Shown: positions 24,932 through 34,456, numbered from the stretch's first letter. The stretch is 64,000 nt of DNA from JBBQRS01 sp038214535 (GCA_038214535.1 JBBQRS010000006.1:1-64000), one strand, 5' to 3'. Numbers and translations: made by a program. The notes: a model not told the origin generated them from the sequence alone.

Positions 24932-26113
24932 ATGATATCTGGAGCCTGGCCGTTCCCGGCGCGCTTCGAGTTTGCCGGGCCGGGCCGCATCATCTTCGGC
25001 CGCGGCGCGCTGGCCGAGATCGGCGCGCCCGCCGCGGCGATGGGCCGCCGCGCCCTGTTGGCAACGGGGGCCGAGGCGCTCCATGCCGGGCGTTTAGGCG
25101 AATATCTCGTCGCCGCAGGTATGGGTTATGTCAACTTTGCCGTTTCCAGCGAACCGACCGTAGAACTGGCGCGACGCGGCGTGACGCTGGCACGAGACGC
25201 CGGGTGTGACCTGGTGATCGGGCTGGGCGGCGGCAGCGCGCTGGATGCGGGAAAGGCGATTGCCGCCCTGCTGGGCAACGGCGGCGACCCGCTCGACTAC
25301 CTGGAGGTCGTCGGCCTCGGCAAACCGCTCGACCGCCCCTCTGCGCCATATATTGCCGCGCCGACCACCGCCGGAACCGGGTCGGAGGCGACGCGGAACG
25401 CCGTGTTGATGTCGCCCGAACACGGGATCAAGGCGAGCCTGCGCAGCGCGCACATGCTGCCGCGCGTGGCGCTGGTGGATCCCGAACTGACCCACACGAT
25501 GCCCCCCGCTGTAACGGCGAGCACCGGCCTCGACGCGTTGACGCAACTGATCGAACCGTTCGTATCGATGCGCGCGACCCCGATGACGGACGCCCTGTGT
25601 CGAGACGGCATCCCGCGGGTAATCCGATCGCTCGCGATTGCATACCGGGACGGGGCGAACGCGGCGGCGCGTGAGGATATGGCGTTCGCGAGTTTGCTGG
25701 GCGGGCTGGCGCTGGGCAACGCGGGGCTGGGCGCGGTGCATGGCTTTGCGGGGGTGCCCGGCGGGATGTTCCCTGCGCCGCATGGGGCCGCGTGCGCGGC
25801 GCTTCTGCCGCACGTCACGGCCGTCAACCTGGAGGCGCTGCGCCAACGCGCACCCGAGGACGTTGCGCTTGCACGGTACACCGAACTGACGAGGATGCTC
25901 ACAACCGGGGCAGATACAAACGCTGTTGCCGCGGTCGCGTTTCTGCGAGAGATGGTCGGCGACCTGGGTATTCCGGGGCTGGGTGCATATGGCGTGCGGC
26001 GCGAGGACTTTGCGACCATCGTGGCGCGCACGAAAGCAGCGTCGAGCACGAAGGCGAACCCGATCGTGTTGACGGACGCGGAGTTGGCTGAAGTGTTGGA
26101 ACGCGCCCTGTAA
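24932..26113 (+). CDS. Iron-containing alcohol dehydrogenase family protein
   Basis: A 393-residue NAD(P)-dependent group III alcohol dehydrogenase. GGGSALDAGKAIA binds the cofactor; metal ligands are expected in TGLDALTQLIEPF, GAVHGFA and APHGAACA. The usual His in the first of these (DALTH) is Gln here, a substitution seen in some lactaldehyde/maleylacetate-type relatives. It starts one base after the ABM gene, implying shared regulation. The reaction is likely reduction or oxidation of a short-chain aldehyde, alcohol or maleylacetate-like compound; the context does not decide. Confidence 0.88.
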   Translation: MISGAWPFPARFEFAGPGRIIFGRGALAEIGAPAAAMGRRALLATGAEALHAGRLGEYLVAAGMGYVNFAVSSEPTVELARRGVTLARDAGCDLVIGLGGGSALDAGKAIAALLGNGGDPLDYLEVVGLGKPLDRPSAPYIAAPTTAGTGSEATRNAVLMSPEHGIKASLRSAHMLPRVALVDPELTHTMPPAVTASTGLDALTQLIEPFVSMRATPMTDALCRDGIPRVIRSLAIAYRDGANAAAREDMAFASLLGGLALGNAGLGAVHGFAGVPGGMFPAPHGAACAALLPHVTAVNLEALRQRAPEDVALARYTELTRMLTTGADTNAVAAVAFLREMVGDLGIPGLGAYGVRREDFATIVARTKAASSTKANPIVLTDAELAEVLERAL

Positions 26114-26125
26114 CACGCGCGTTGT

Positions 26126-26151
26126 TGCGCATCTGAGGATGCGCAGTCCGC
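26126..26151. repeat. Palindromic repeat, TGCGCATC-TGAG-GATGCGCA family, copy 1
   Basis: TGCGCATCTGAGGATGCGCA (8-bp arms, loop TGAG) followed by GTCCGC. It sits between the converging Fe-ADH and acetyltransferase genes, and could terminate both. Further copies at 38764, 42795-42890 and 51775-51825. Confidence 0.85.
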
Positions 26152-26162
26152 AAACGGTTTTG

Positions 26163-27125
26163 TTACGCTGCCTGTTTGGCGAGGATTACGTATTCCCGGT
26201 AGGGCGTGAAGCCGAACTTACCGTAGAAATCCAGCAGCCCGGTCCAGTCAATCACGCAGCCGTCTACACCGGCGTCGCGCAGGCGGCGCAGGCCGGCATC
26301 CAGCAGGACCGCGCCCAGCCCCAGCCCGCGCCGTTGTTCGCTCACGCCGATGGAACCAAGTTGGCCCCAGGGCCGGTTCAGCGCCCAGGGGAAGAAACGG
26401 TCGAGGGGGCGCACCGAGTCCTCGAAGGTCAGCAGACAGAACCCGTCTACGCCCTGATCGGTCCACAGGATCATGTAGTCGGAGAGACGCTCGCCGCCCC
26501 GCAGGAACTCTTCGAACTCGTAGCGCCAGCGACCGGGAAACTCGCGCTTCAGGAAATCGAGCAACGCACTCTCATCGCCGGACGTAGCGGGGCGAACATC
26601 ATACACAATCTCGCGCCGCGCCGTGGCAGGAGTCTCATACTCCGTGAGGCTACGCGCCACATCCCAGGCGCGCGCATAGCCGGGCGGCGAGACGTAACCG
26701 TGCTTATGGAAGAAATCGAGGCTCAGCAGGGTTGACGGCAAGCCGGGCGTGAAGGGGCGTATGCTCGCGCCGACCGTCCAATGCGTGCAGCCCTGCCCTG
26801 CCAGCCACGCCTCGGCCCAGCGTAGCAGATCGCTGCCCCCGCCCCGCCCCTGATGCTCCGGCGCAACGGCGATGGCGTCAATCCAGCCGGTTTCGGGCGC
26901 TGAGGCCAGCGGGTCATCTTTGACGACACTGGTCAGCACGAAGCCGACCGACAAGCCATCTTCGACAGCGATCACGCCGCCGTGACGCCCACCCGTGACG
27001 GGTTGCAGGTTGTACGCGGCCGCGCGTTCGCTGATCGCCAGGTCTGCGCCGCAAGCCGCGCTCCAAATCTTTGCAATCGCCGCGGCGTGCGCGGGCAGCG
27101 CAACATTCACCGGCTTCAGAATCAT
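26163..27125 (-). CDS. GNAT acetyltransferase with two GNAT-like halves
   Basis: A 320-residue protein. The N-terminal half contains IDAIAVAPEHQGRGGGSDLLRWAEAWL, with the acetyl-CoA loop QGRGGG; the C-terminal half repeats the plan as LGSIGVSEQRRGLGLGAVLLDAGLRRL. Tandem GNAT proteins usually keep one active half; both keep a plausible pyrophosphate loop here. ATG at 27125 follows GAGGAAAAATCAC; the upstream extension to 27236 overlaps galK and is rejected. The start lies 19 bases after the galK stop on the same strand, so it belongs to the galK transcript. Acceptor substrate unknown. Confidence 0.85.
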   Translation of the reverse strand: MILKPVNVALPAHAAAIAKIWSAACGADLAISERAAAYNLQPVTGGRHGGVIAVEDGLSVGFVLTSVVKDDPLASAPETGWIDAIAVAPEHQGRGGGSDLLRWAEAWLAGQGCTHWTVGASIRPFTPGLPSTLLSLDFFHKHGYVSPPGYARAWDVARSLTEYETPATARREIVYDVRPATSGDESALLDFLKREFPGRWRYEFEEFLRGGERLSDYMILWTDQGVDGFCLLTFEDSVRPLDRFFPWALNRPWGQLGSIGVSEQRRGLGLGAVLLDAGLRRLRDAGVDGCVIDWTGLLDFYGKFGFTPYREYVILAKQAA

Positions 27126-27144
27126 GTGATTTTTCCTCGCGCTT

Positions 27145-28485
27145 TCAGCGAAATCCCGATACCCGCCCGGCCCCGGGGCCGGCCTGACAGGCAAAGACCA
27201 CCGGGTCACGCCCATATTCACGGAGGTAGCTCTCACGAACGTGGCGCGAAAACTCGTTAACCGCGGCGTCCGCCGTCAGGGCGATGATGCAGCCGCCCCA
27301 CCCCGCCCCGGTGAGCCGCGCCCCGAGGACGCCATCCACTTCGCACGCGACCCTAATCAGCGTCTCCACTTCGGGACAACTCACCCCGTAATCATCGCGC
27401 GCGCTGGCGTGCGCTGCGGAAAGCAGCGCGCCAACCCGCAGCACATCTCCGGCCTCGAGCGCAACGGCCGCATCCAGCACCCGCTGATTCTCCGTCCAGA
27501 CATGCCGGCATCTGGCCCGCACATCCAGCGAGGTATCCTCTTCGAGGCCCGGCAGATCACCGAGGTCGTAACCCTGCTCATTCAGATCGCGCACCGTAAT
27601 GCGTTCCGGCAACAACGGCTCGAGTTCAGGCCAGGTCACCTTCTGCACATCTCTGAGATGCGTGATACCGGGATAGCCGTCACGCAACAGAGCAACACCC
27701 GCACGACAGGCCGCGACACGCAGGTTGAACTCGCCACGCGCGTTGTCGTGATGCACGCCCGAATCCACAACCATCAACCGGTAACCCGCAGGCATTAGGA
27801 CACGCCTGGTCGCGTAAGCGCCATCCACGGCGGGTCGGCAATCCAGGAAGAGCGCGTGGCTTTGCCGGCTCAGGATGGAGGCGAAATGGTCCATGACGCC
27901 GCCGCGTGTTCCCACGTACCATTCCGCGGTTGAACAGAATCGCGCAAGGTCGGCGTCGTCCGGTTCCCAGCCGTTGGTATCGGCCAGCGCCACCGCCGCG
28001 GCGACCGTCAGCGCGGAGGAGGAACTGACGCCCGCGCCGCGCGGCACACCGAACGGTTCGGCCCCATCTACCAAGCCATCCAGACCACGCAGGGGAGTGG
28101 TCAACCCCAGTTCGGCGGCTCGTTGCGCCATGAGTTGCGCAGGGCCGCGCGCATAATTGCTCCAGTGGCCGCGTTGCGCCGGTTGGAGCGTCTCCCCTAT
28201 CGTGAATTCGGTGGGGGCATACGCGGCTTCCACGTTGCCAAGCCGGACGACCGGTTCGCGACGCGGGCGCGCAATCAACAGCGTATCCCGATCGAGGGCC
28301 AGCGGGAAAACGAAACCATGATTGTAATCGGTGTGCTCGCCGATCAGGTTGACGCGACCGGGGGCGCGGTAGATACGCGCCTCGCCAGGGCCATAGAGCG
28401 CGTAGAATTGCTCCAGGGCGCGTTGATAGCGGGCGCGTTGCGTTGGGGCTTCCGTCCCATAAAGCGCTTCAATCGTCGCGTGCAT
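27145..28485 (-). CDS. galK: Galactokinase
   Basis: A 446-residue GHMP kinase that phosphorylates galactose at C1 (Leloir pathway). The galactokinase signature GRVNLIGEHTDYN is at 43-55, the ATP loop GVPRGAGVSSSSAL at 147-160, the catalytic Asp200 in GGVMDHF, and the third GHMP motif LTGAGWGGCII near the C-terminus. No galT or galE lies nearby. I chose ATG 28485; an upstream TTG at 28548 would add 21 residues without family support. A strong promoter is at 28564-28592. Confidence 0.93.
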   Translation of the reverse strand: MHATIEALYGTEAPTQRARYQRALEQFYALYGPGEARIYRAPGRVNLIGEHTDYNHGFVFPLALDRDTLLIARPRREPVVRLGNVEAAYAPTEFTIGETLQPAQRGHWSNYARGPAQLMAQRAAELGLTTPLRGLDGLVDGAEPFGVPRGAGVSSSSALTVAAAVALADTNGWEPDDADLARFCSTAEWYVGTRGGVMDHFASILSRQSHALFLDCRPAVDGAYATRRVLMPAGYRLMVVDSGVHHDNARGEFNLRVAACRAGVALLRDGYPGITHLRDVQKVTWPELEPLLPERITVRDLNEQGYDLGDLPGLEEDTSLDVRARCRHVWTENQRVLDAAVALEAGDVLRVGALLSAAHASARDDYGVSCPEVETLIRVACEVDGVLGARLTGAGWGGCIIALTADAAVNEFSRHVRESYLREYGRDPVVFACQAGPGAGRVSGFR

Positions 28486-28563
28486 CAATGAGATTCGTTC
28501 AACAGGTTGGACATAAGGACTGCAAAATTCCGGCGGCGCGGGGATCAACCCGGTTCGGCGGGC

Positions 28564-28592
28564 AGTCTAGCATCCTTCGGGAGGGCTGTCAA
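28564..28592 (-). promoter_or_regulatory. Promoter of galK
   Basis: Minus strand TTGACA (28592-28587), 17-base spacer, TAGACT (28569-28564). The leader to the chosen ATG is about 70 bases. Confidence 0.75.
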
Positions 28593-28710
28593 TTTGGAAC
28601 CGCTGATACCGGCTATACGTCTTATATACCATAGAAACGGACACAGCCTGGCGCACGCTTGAACGAAGCAAGCCTGTGCGAAGCAGGCCGTGAACAGGAA
28701 GGCATCAGCG

Positions 28711-30411
28711 ATGAAAAACTTATTCCAAACGATTGTTTCCCGGCAGTGGCTGCGTGTTTCACTGGCCGCGATCATTTTGGTCCTGGGGATGGCGCCCATC
28801 GGGTTGCCTATCCTTTCGGATTCGAGCCGAAACGTTGCACCGGGCGAGAACGCCGGTTCGGGCGCAGCCACAGCGACCGCGTTCGTCTATCAATGGGGCG
28901 GCGAACCGGGCGCCACGACGCGCGTGGAGCGCAGCGACGACGGCAGCGCGACGTGGCATCGCGTGGCGGCCATTCCCGCCTCAGTGGCGGAGATAGAGGC
29001 CGTACACGGACAGGAAAACCTGGTCTTCGCACGGAGCGAGGACGCGGTGTGGGTGAGCGAAGACGGCGGCGAGACCTGGGCGCGGGCGGGCGCATTGCCC
29101 GGACGCACGACGGCAATGGCCGTGCTGCAAGACACGCCGGGAACCCTCTTCGTCGGCACGGAATCATCCGGGCTGTTGCGCTCGAATGATCGCGGCGCAA
29201 CATGGCAGCCGGTAAACAGCCCCGAGCTGCTGTTGGGCGGCGCGGGGGCGATGGCCGTGAGCGATATCCGCATCAACCCGTCTGATGAAGAGGTGATGTA
29301 CACCGCGACTGGCGTCTGGCTGGGGACGAGCGCCGCACGACTGGCTCCGCTGGGGGTCTTCGTCAGCGTAGACGGCGGGCGGCAGTGGTTCGAGATGGCG
29401 CGCGCGCTGCCTGGCGCGACCCCGATCACCGGTCTGCAATCGGTCGCGGGATCTCTCACCGCGGTGACGGCGCAAGATGCGGACGGCGAGCACACCGTGC
29501 AACTCACCCTTGACAGCGGGTTGATCGAAGCTCTTTCGTCTGACAATGCAGCGCGACGTGCGGCCGCGGCCCGCGCGCTCGGTCTCGTCGGCAGCCGCGA
29601 GGCGTTACCCTATCTGTCCGAAATGCTGGACGACCCTGACACACTGGTCGGGGATCGCGTTGTCGAAGCCATTGCGGCGTTGGATGGGGTGGAATCGTTG
29701 CCCGCCCTGCGCGAGGCGCTGAAGTCGGACCACGAATCGGTGCGGGCACGCGCGGCGTATGGTTTGGGGCTTTTCAAAGACACAGCCGCGATCCCGGCGC
29801 TGAGTGAGATGTTGCGAGCCGATGGGGCCTTGCCCGCGCGGCGCGGCGCTGAGGCGCTGGCGACCATCGGCGCACCGGACGCGATCCAGGCGTTGATCGA
29901 ACCGTTAGGGCCGGAGGGCACAGAGACGGCCCGGCACGCGGCACTGATCGGACTGGCGCAGGCAGGACGCCCGGCGGTGCAACCGTTGGTGACGGTGCTG
30001 GCAAGCGGCGACCCGACGCTCCGCGCCAACGCGGCGCAAGCCCTGGGTTGGCTCAAGCCGGCGGATGCGACGAATGCGCTGATTGCGGCGCTCGACGACC
30101 CGGTCGCGAATGTGCGCGGTGAGGCCGCATGGGCGTTGGGCGAAACGGGAACCGGCGCGGCGCACGCGGCGCTGGCGGCGGCAGTGGAGCGCGAAGCGGA
30201 TGCCGAAGCACACGCAGCGGCGAACGCGGCGCTGGCCCGCATCGAACAAGCGATGGGCAAATCGGCGGTCGAGGAGAGTATGAGCAGCGCGTTCTTACGC
30301 ATGTTGGGGCAGGTCCCGCCGACGCGTTGGACGCTGTTCGGCCTGGGTGTCATTTTGGCGCTGGCGCTGTTACTTGCGCCAGCGGTTCACACGCGTCAGG
30401 GGCAGATATAG
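28711..30411 (+). CDS. Membrane-anchored protein with BNR/sortilin-like and HEAT repeats
   Basis: A 566-residue protein with a hydrophobic segment near residues 13-35 and another at the C-terminus (WTLFGLGVILALALLLAPAV). The N-terminal half has three Asp-box (BNR) motifs SEDGGETW, SNDRGATW and SVDGGRQW of a partial beta-propeller; the second half has about seven HEAT-like repeats (ALPYLSEMLDDPD, ALREALKSDHESVRARAAYGLG, and so on). It probably displays an extracytoplasmic protein-interaction surface held by the membrane. ATG 28711 is preceded by AGGAAGG; a GTG at 28690 is in frame. No partner gene is visible. Family unassigned. Confidence 0.75.
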   Translation: MKNLFQTIVSRQWLRVSLAAIILVLGMAPIGLPILSDSSRNVAPGENAGSGAATATAFVYQWGGEPGATTRVERSDDGSATWHRVAAIPASVAEIEAVHGQENLVFARSEDAVWVSEDGGETWARAGALPGRTTAMAVLQDTPGTLFVGTESSGLLRSNDRGATWQPVNSPELLLGGAGAMAVSDIRINPSDEEVMYTATGVWLGTSAARLAPLGVFVSVDGGRQWFEMARALPGATPITGLQSVAGSLTAVTAQDADGEHTVQLTLDSGLIEALSSDNAARRAAAARALGLVGSREALPYLSEMLDDPDTLVGDRVVEAIAALDGVESLPALREALKSDHESVRARAAYGLGLFKDTAAIPALSEMLRADGALPARRGAEALATIGAPDAIQALIEPLGPEGTETARHAALIGLAQAGRPAVQPLVTVLASGDPTLRANAAQALGWLKPADATNALIAALDDPVANVRGEAAWALGETGTGAAHAALAAAVEREADAEAHAAANAALARIEQAMGKSAVEESMSSAFLRMLGQVPPTRWTLFGLGVILALALLLAPAVHTRQGQI

Positions 30412-30469
30412 GATGGTCTGAGAATATGCGGGTAAATTCACAGGGTTATCCGTTGAGATGCGCCTGTAA

Positions 30470-30498
30470 TTGACGGGGTGGGGCGAATGTGTTAGAAA
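30470..30498 (+). promoter_or_regulatory. Candidate promoter of the 2-hydroxyacid dehydrogenase / GT39 pair
   Basis: TTGACG (30470-30475), 17-base spacer, TAGAAA (30493-30498), about 60 bases before the ATG. Confidence 0.5.
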
Positions 30499-30561
30499 AC
30501 GGTGTGCGTCGCGCCGTTTCGACGCAACCGCCTAACTCATCCATCACAGGCCAAACATCTT

Positions 30562-31584
30562 ATGCCACACAAAACACTGTTTCTGACCGAACGCGGCGCA
30601 CGCCATCAACAGGACGCGCTGGCCGCCGCCCCGCCCGAACTCGAAGTCACCATCATCCGCCGGGGCCGGGATGAGGCGCTCGATGCCTATCTGGCAGACG
30701 CCGAATTTCTGATCAGTGAGCGCGTCGGTCTGGTGGACGCGCAGATTCTCCGTAAGGCTCCCCACCTTAAGATGATCGAGCGGCTGGGCTCGCTAACGCA
30801 CGACATTGACCTTGAAGCGGCCAAAGCGGCCGGCATCGAGGTCTGCTATTGGCCGCAGCGGAGCGTCATGATGGTGGCGGAGCACGTCATCATGCAGATG
30901 TTGGCCCTTGCAAAGCGCCTGCGTGAGGTGCAAGCGATCGCTCTGGAGGCGGGAGACTGGGGAGTCAGCCGGCGCACCGATGAAGACACCTTCGCCTATA
31001 ACTGGTCGGGACGCACCGGCATCGGCGGGCTGTATGGGCAAACCGTGGGTATCCTGGGGTTCGGCGAAATCGGCGCAGAGGTCGCCCGGCGGTTATTCGG
31101 CTGGGGCTGCAACGTCCGCTATCACCGGCGACGACGACTGCCCGAGTCGAGCGAGCGCGCGCTGGAGCTGACGTATGTCAGCCGCGATGCACTTCTCGAA
31201 ACGAGCGACTTCGTAGCAGACCTGTTGCCCTACTACGAGGAGATCGACTTATCCATCAGCGCGACGGAGTTTGCGCGGATGAAGCCGGGCGCGTTCTTCG
31301 TCGGATGCGGCAGCGGCAGCGTGATAGATGAGGCCGCACTGGCGGACGCCGTCCGTTCGGGGCATCTGGCCGGCGTGGCGCTGGACACGTTCGAGTGGGA
31401 GCCGATGCGCGCCGACAACCCGTTGCGGATGTTGGCGCTGGAAGGGCCGCAGCGCAATGTCCTTTTGACGCCACATACTGCGGCCGGGGCCGCACCGGCA
31501 AACGCGCCCGTCACGCGCGCCAGCGACTACGAGCCGATCCTCCGCTATCTCCACGCCGAACCGATCCCCAATCGGGTCGTATGA
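30562..31584 (+). CDS. D-isomer-specific 2-hydroxyacid dehydrogenase family protein
   Basis: A 340-residue NAD-dependent dehydrogenase. Rossmann motif GILGFGEIGAEVARRL, Arg-containing loop VGCGSGSVIDEAALADAV (where many relatives have NxxRGxxVDE, here CGSGSVIDE, so the catalytic Arg is replaced by Ser or Gly), and catalytic His in LTPHTAAG. The changed Arg position may indicate an altered substrate. ATG at 30562 was chosen at the domain edge; an upstream start at 30502 is possible. It overlaps the GT39 gene by four bases (ATGA). Substrate unclear. Confidence 0.82.
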   Translation: MPHKTLFLTERGARHQQDALAAAPPELEVTIIRRGRDEALDAYLADAEFLISERVGLVDAQILRKAPHLKMIERLGSLTHDIDLEAAKAAGIEVCYWPQRSVMMVAEHVIMQMLALAKRLREVQAIALEAGDWGVSRRTDEDTFAYNWSGRTGIGGLYGQTVGILGFGEIGAEVARRLFGWGCNVRYHRRRRLPESSERALELTYVSRDALLETSDFVADLLPYYEEIDLSISATEFARMKPGAFFVGCGSGSVIDEAALADAVRSGHLAGVALDTFEWEPMRADNPLRMLALEGPQRNVLLTPHTAAGAAPANAPVTRASDYEPILRYLHAEPIPNRVV

Positions 31585-33995
31585 CGCGCGCTGGCAGGGA
31601 GCGGGCGGCGCTTCTGATCCTCCTCGCGGTCGGGCTGACGCTGCGCTTCTACCGCCTGGGCGTTGATAGTCTGTGGTACGACGAGACCGTCAGCGGCTAC
31701 CTCGCAGGCAGCCCCGTTCCCGAACTTTTGCGCCATACGGCGGGCGACATCCACCCGCCGGGTTATTACCTCCTCCTGCGAGGGTGGCTCATCCTCATGG
31801 GCTTCCCCGATGGGCGCGCCGCGCCAACCGGCATCGGGCTGGAGTGGGCGGCGGGCTTCTTCTCCGTCTTTTTCGGCGTCACACTGATTGCGCTGGCTTA
31901 CATCCTGGCGCGCCGGTTGGCGGGTGCAAGGGCCGCCCTGATTGCCGCCGGACTCGTCGCGCTCAGCCCGTTCAACGTCCAGTATAGCCAGGAAGTGCGG
32001 ATGTATACGCTCGGCGCGGCCCTGGGCGCGCTGGCGATCTATGCGCTTTATCGGGCCGTAAGCGCCGGTGGATTCTGGTGGTGGGCTGTCTATGCGCTAA
32101 CGGCGGCGACCGGGATGTACACGCTTTACTATTTCGTCTTCCTGCTGGTTCCGCTCAACCTCTGGGTGGTGTGGGAGGCGCTTCGGAAGCGTCTGGACCG
32201 TAAAACACTCGCAGGTTGGATTACGGCCAATTTCGCTGCGCTCCTGCTCTATTTGCCGTGGCTGCCGAATGCGATCCGGCAGGCGACCGATCCGCCGGTG
32301 CCGCCGTGGCGACAACCCACGCCGCCCCTCACCGCGCTGACGGAGGGCTGGCAGGCGCTCAGCCTGGGCCAGTCTGCCCCTGTCTGGACGATACCCATCG
32401 CGCTGGTCGTTCTAGGCGTCTTCGTGTGGGGTCTGGCGCGCACACGCCCGCGCGCCCGGCTGTGGTTGGTCACCCTGGGGCCGCCTGCGTTGATCCTGAT
32501 CGTCTCGGCGCTGATGACGCCGCTCTATCACGTGCGCTATCTTTTCACGTTCAGCCCGGCGGTCTACGTGGCGATGGCAAGCGGAGAGGCGCACCTGTGG
32601 CGACGGCAGCGCGTCGTTGCGACGGTCGTCGCGCTCGCCTGGCTGGTGGGCGCGGGCGCGACGCTGCACGCCTTCTGGACCGCGCCGGAATTTCGCGCCG
32701 ACGATCATCGTGGGGCGGTGCGCGCGTTGTACGAACAGTGGCGGCCCGGCGACGCAGCGCTCGTCAACGCGGGATACGCATATACGACGCTGGCAACCTA
32801 CTGGCCGGGCGAGATCGCCGAACGCGTTCGGCTCACCGAATCGCTGCCAGATCCGCGCGCGGATGACGCGCTGCTGATGCTGACGACCGGCCACGTTGAC
32901 GGCGCGCCCGACCTGGGCTGGGGCGACCCGCGCTCCGATTTCTTCGCGATGCCGGCTGAGACGGCGCGCGCCCAGATCGCCGCGGCTTTCGCGAAATATC
33001 CCCGGCTATGGCACTATCGCATCTATGACACTGTATCCGACCCGGATGGGGTGGTTCGGTCGCTGCTGGATGAGCATGGGGGCATGGTCGAGGACCGGGT
33101 TTTCGCCGGCGAGGCCAACATGCGGTTGCAAGCGTTCACGCCCAGGGAAGGTGCGCCGTGGGTTCCCGCACGCCCCGAAGCGGCTTACAAGAACGGCCTC
33201 AAGGTGCAATGGCTAGAACCCGCAACGCAGGCGACTGCGGGAGATCGGCTCTACGGCGAGCTCATGTGGCTGCCCCAGAAGCCTGTCGCGGACATTGCGA
33301 CCTCCCTGCGGCTGGTCGGCTCTGATGGAACGATCTGGGCGCAGCCTCCCGATGAGCGACCGCTGGGGCCACTCTACCCTTCCAGCGCGTGGCCTGTGGG
33401 TCAGGCGCAGCGCCAACCGATCGCGTTGGAAATTCCACCCGGCACGCCGCCGGGCGCATACAGCGTCAAACTGGTCACCTATGACCCGGCAACCGGCCAA
33501 CCGCTCGCGCTCGCTTCAGGCGAGCAGGAGATCACGCTCGGCGAAGTTGATGTGATACAGCCGGAGTCATCCGCCGCATTGGGGCCGGGGATCGCACAGT
33601 TTGGACCGCTGCGCATCCTCGAAGCCGGCACGCCCGCGACGCGCGTTTCGGGGAGCGATCAGATGCCGGTGGAAATCTTGTGGCAGGCCGTCGAGTCGCC
33701 GGGTGAACCGCTGGTGGTTGTGCTGCAACTGCTGGATGCTACTGGCAATGTGGTCGCAGGCATTGAGGAAGAACCGTTGCAGGGGCGCTATCCCACGCAA
33801 CATTGGGAGGCCGGCGAGATGGTGCGCGACCGTCATGTGCTGGATATTCCGGCGGGGCTGACCGATGGCGTGTATCACCTGGTGGTTGGAGTTTATCAGG
33901 CTGCGGATCGCGCGCGGATCGAGGGAAAGTGGGGGCTGCTTTCCGGCGGACCGGCGTTCGAGATCAAAGAAATTGAAGTGCGCGCGGGCGGTTGA
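31581..33995 (+). CDS. GT39/ArnT-type membrane glycosyltransferase
   Basis: An 804-residue protein. The N-terminal ~430 residues contain about ten hydrophobic helices and the GT-C signature: DSLWYDETVSGYL (catalytic Asp-Glu) and GDIHPPGYYLLL (HPP loop). These enzymes move sugar from a polyprenyl-phosphate donor to protein or lipid outside the membrane. The C-terminal ~350 residues are a soluble extracytoplasmic region with immunoglobulin-like strands, longer than in PMT or ArnT proper. The start ATG overlaps the upstream stop (ATGA), so translation is coupled. Acceptor unknown. Confidence 0.85.
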   Translation: MTRAGRERAALLILLAVGLTLRFYRLGVDSLWYDETVSGYLAGSPVPELLRHTAGDIHPPGYYLLLRGWLILMGFPDGRAAPTGIGLEWAAGFFSVFFGVTLIALAYILARRLAGARAALIAAGLVALSPFNVQYSQEVRMYTLGAALGALAIYALYRAVSAGGFWWWAVYALTAATGMYTLYYFVFLLVPLNLWVVWEALRKRLDRKTLAGWITANFAALLLYLPWLPNAIRQATDPPVPPWRQPTPPLTALTEGWQALSLGQSAPVWTIPIALVVLGVFVWGLARTRPRARLWLVTLGPPALILIVSALMTPLYHVRYLFTFSPAVYVAMASGEAHLWRRQRVVATVVALAWLVGAGATLHAFWTAPEFRADDHRGAVRALYEQWRPGDAALVNAGYAYTTLATYWPGEIAERVRLTESLPDPRADDALLMLTTGHVDGAPDLGWGDPRSDFFAMPAETARAQIAAAFAKYPRLWHYRIYDTVSDPDGVVRSLLDEHGGMVEDRVFAGEANMRLQAFTPREGAPWVPARPEAAYKNGLKVQWLEPATQATAGDRLYGELMWLPQKPVADIATSLRLVGSDGTIWAQPPDERPLGPLYPSSAWPVGQAQRQPIALEIPPGTPPGAYSVKLVTYDPATGQPLALASGEQEITLGEVDVIQPESSAALGPGIAQFGPLRILEAGTPATRVSGSDQMPVEILWQAVESPGEPLVVVLQLLDATGNVVAGIEEEPLQGRYPTQHWEAGEMVRDRHVLDIPAGLTDGVYHLVVGVYQAADRARIEGKWGLLSGGPAFEIKEIEVRAGG

Positions 33996-34004
33996 GTTGC
34001 GGCG

Positions 34005-34111
34005 GCGCAGAGAACTGCGCACTACGAGCAATCCGCATACGCAGCTTCGTTCGTAGCGCGCGCTCCTGAGCGCCCGTGCGCCACATGCGCAGAGAACTGC
34101 GCACTACAAGC
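34005..34111. repeat. Two copies of the GCAGAGAACTGCGCACTAC repeat
   Basis: Copies at 34005-34029 and 34087-34111 share GCGCAGAGAACTGCGCACTAC-type sequence, with a short stem GCGCAG/CTGCGC around AGAA, in a stretch rich in related fragments (CGCTCCTGAGCGC). A third copy is at 41595-41619. No gene is present between 33996 and 34188 on either strand. Confidence 0.75.
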
Positions 34112-34137
34112 GGGGGCGCGCTAACGAACGCACTACG

Positions 34138-34173
34138 AACAAAAAGCCGCCGGATGTTTTATCACCCGGCGGC
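34138..34173 (-). terminator. Intrinsic terminator of the SRP RNA
   Basis: Read on the minus strand, GCCGCCGGGTG, loop ATAAAA, CATCCGGCGGC, then TTTTTGTT: an 11-bp stem with one wobble and a good T tract. Confidence 0.9.
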
Positions 34174-34187
34174 TCTCTATGAGTGCT

Positions 34188-34456
34188 GGTCGTGCACCCC
34201 TTGTCGAATCTCGTCACACGGCTTGCCCACACCATCCGGCTCGGACCAGGCTCCCCTGTGGCACCCGAAAGTGACCGCTTAGGGCTGCTACCTTCCGGTC
34301 CTGACCCGGTTCACAGGCTCCCGCCGCACAGGACCCAGCCCTCAACGCCATCAGGGCAGGCAGTCCCGCAGACCGACAGACCCTCGAAAGGGAATTCAAC
34401 TCCGCTATAGCGGATTGCGGATACAGGGCACCGCTAGTTCCCCGTCTAGCACGACC
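34188..34456 (-). ncRNA. ffs: Signal recognition particle RNA, large (Alu-containing) bacterial type
   Basis: About 269 nucleotides. The highly conserved SRP54-binding apical hairpin AGGACCGGAAGGTAGCAGCC is at 34285-34305. The 5' part carries the conserved Alu-domain stretch CGGTGCCCTGTATCCGCAAT and CCGCTATAGCGG, as in Bacillus scRNA. The ends GGTCGTGC (5') and GCACGACC (3') are exactly complementary and close the molecule, which fixes its limits. A consensus promoter lies just upstream and a terminator just downstream. It scaffolds Ffh in co-translational membrane targeting. Confidence 0.95.
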
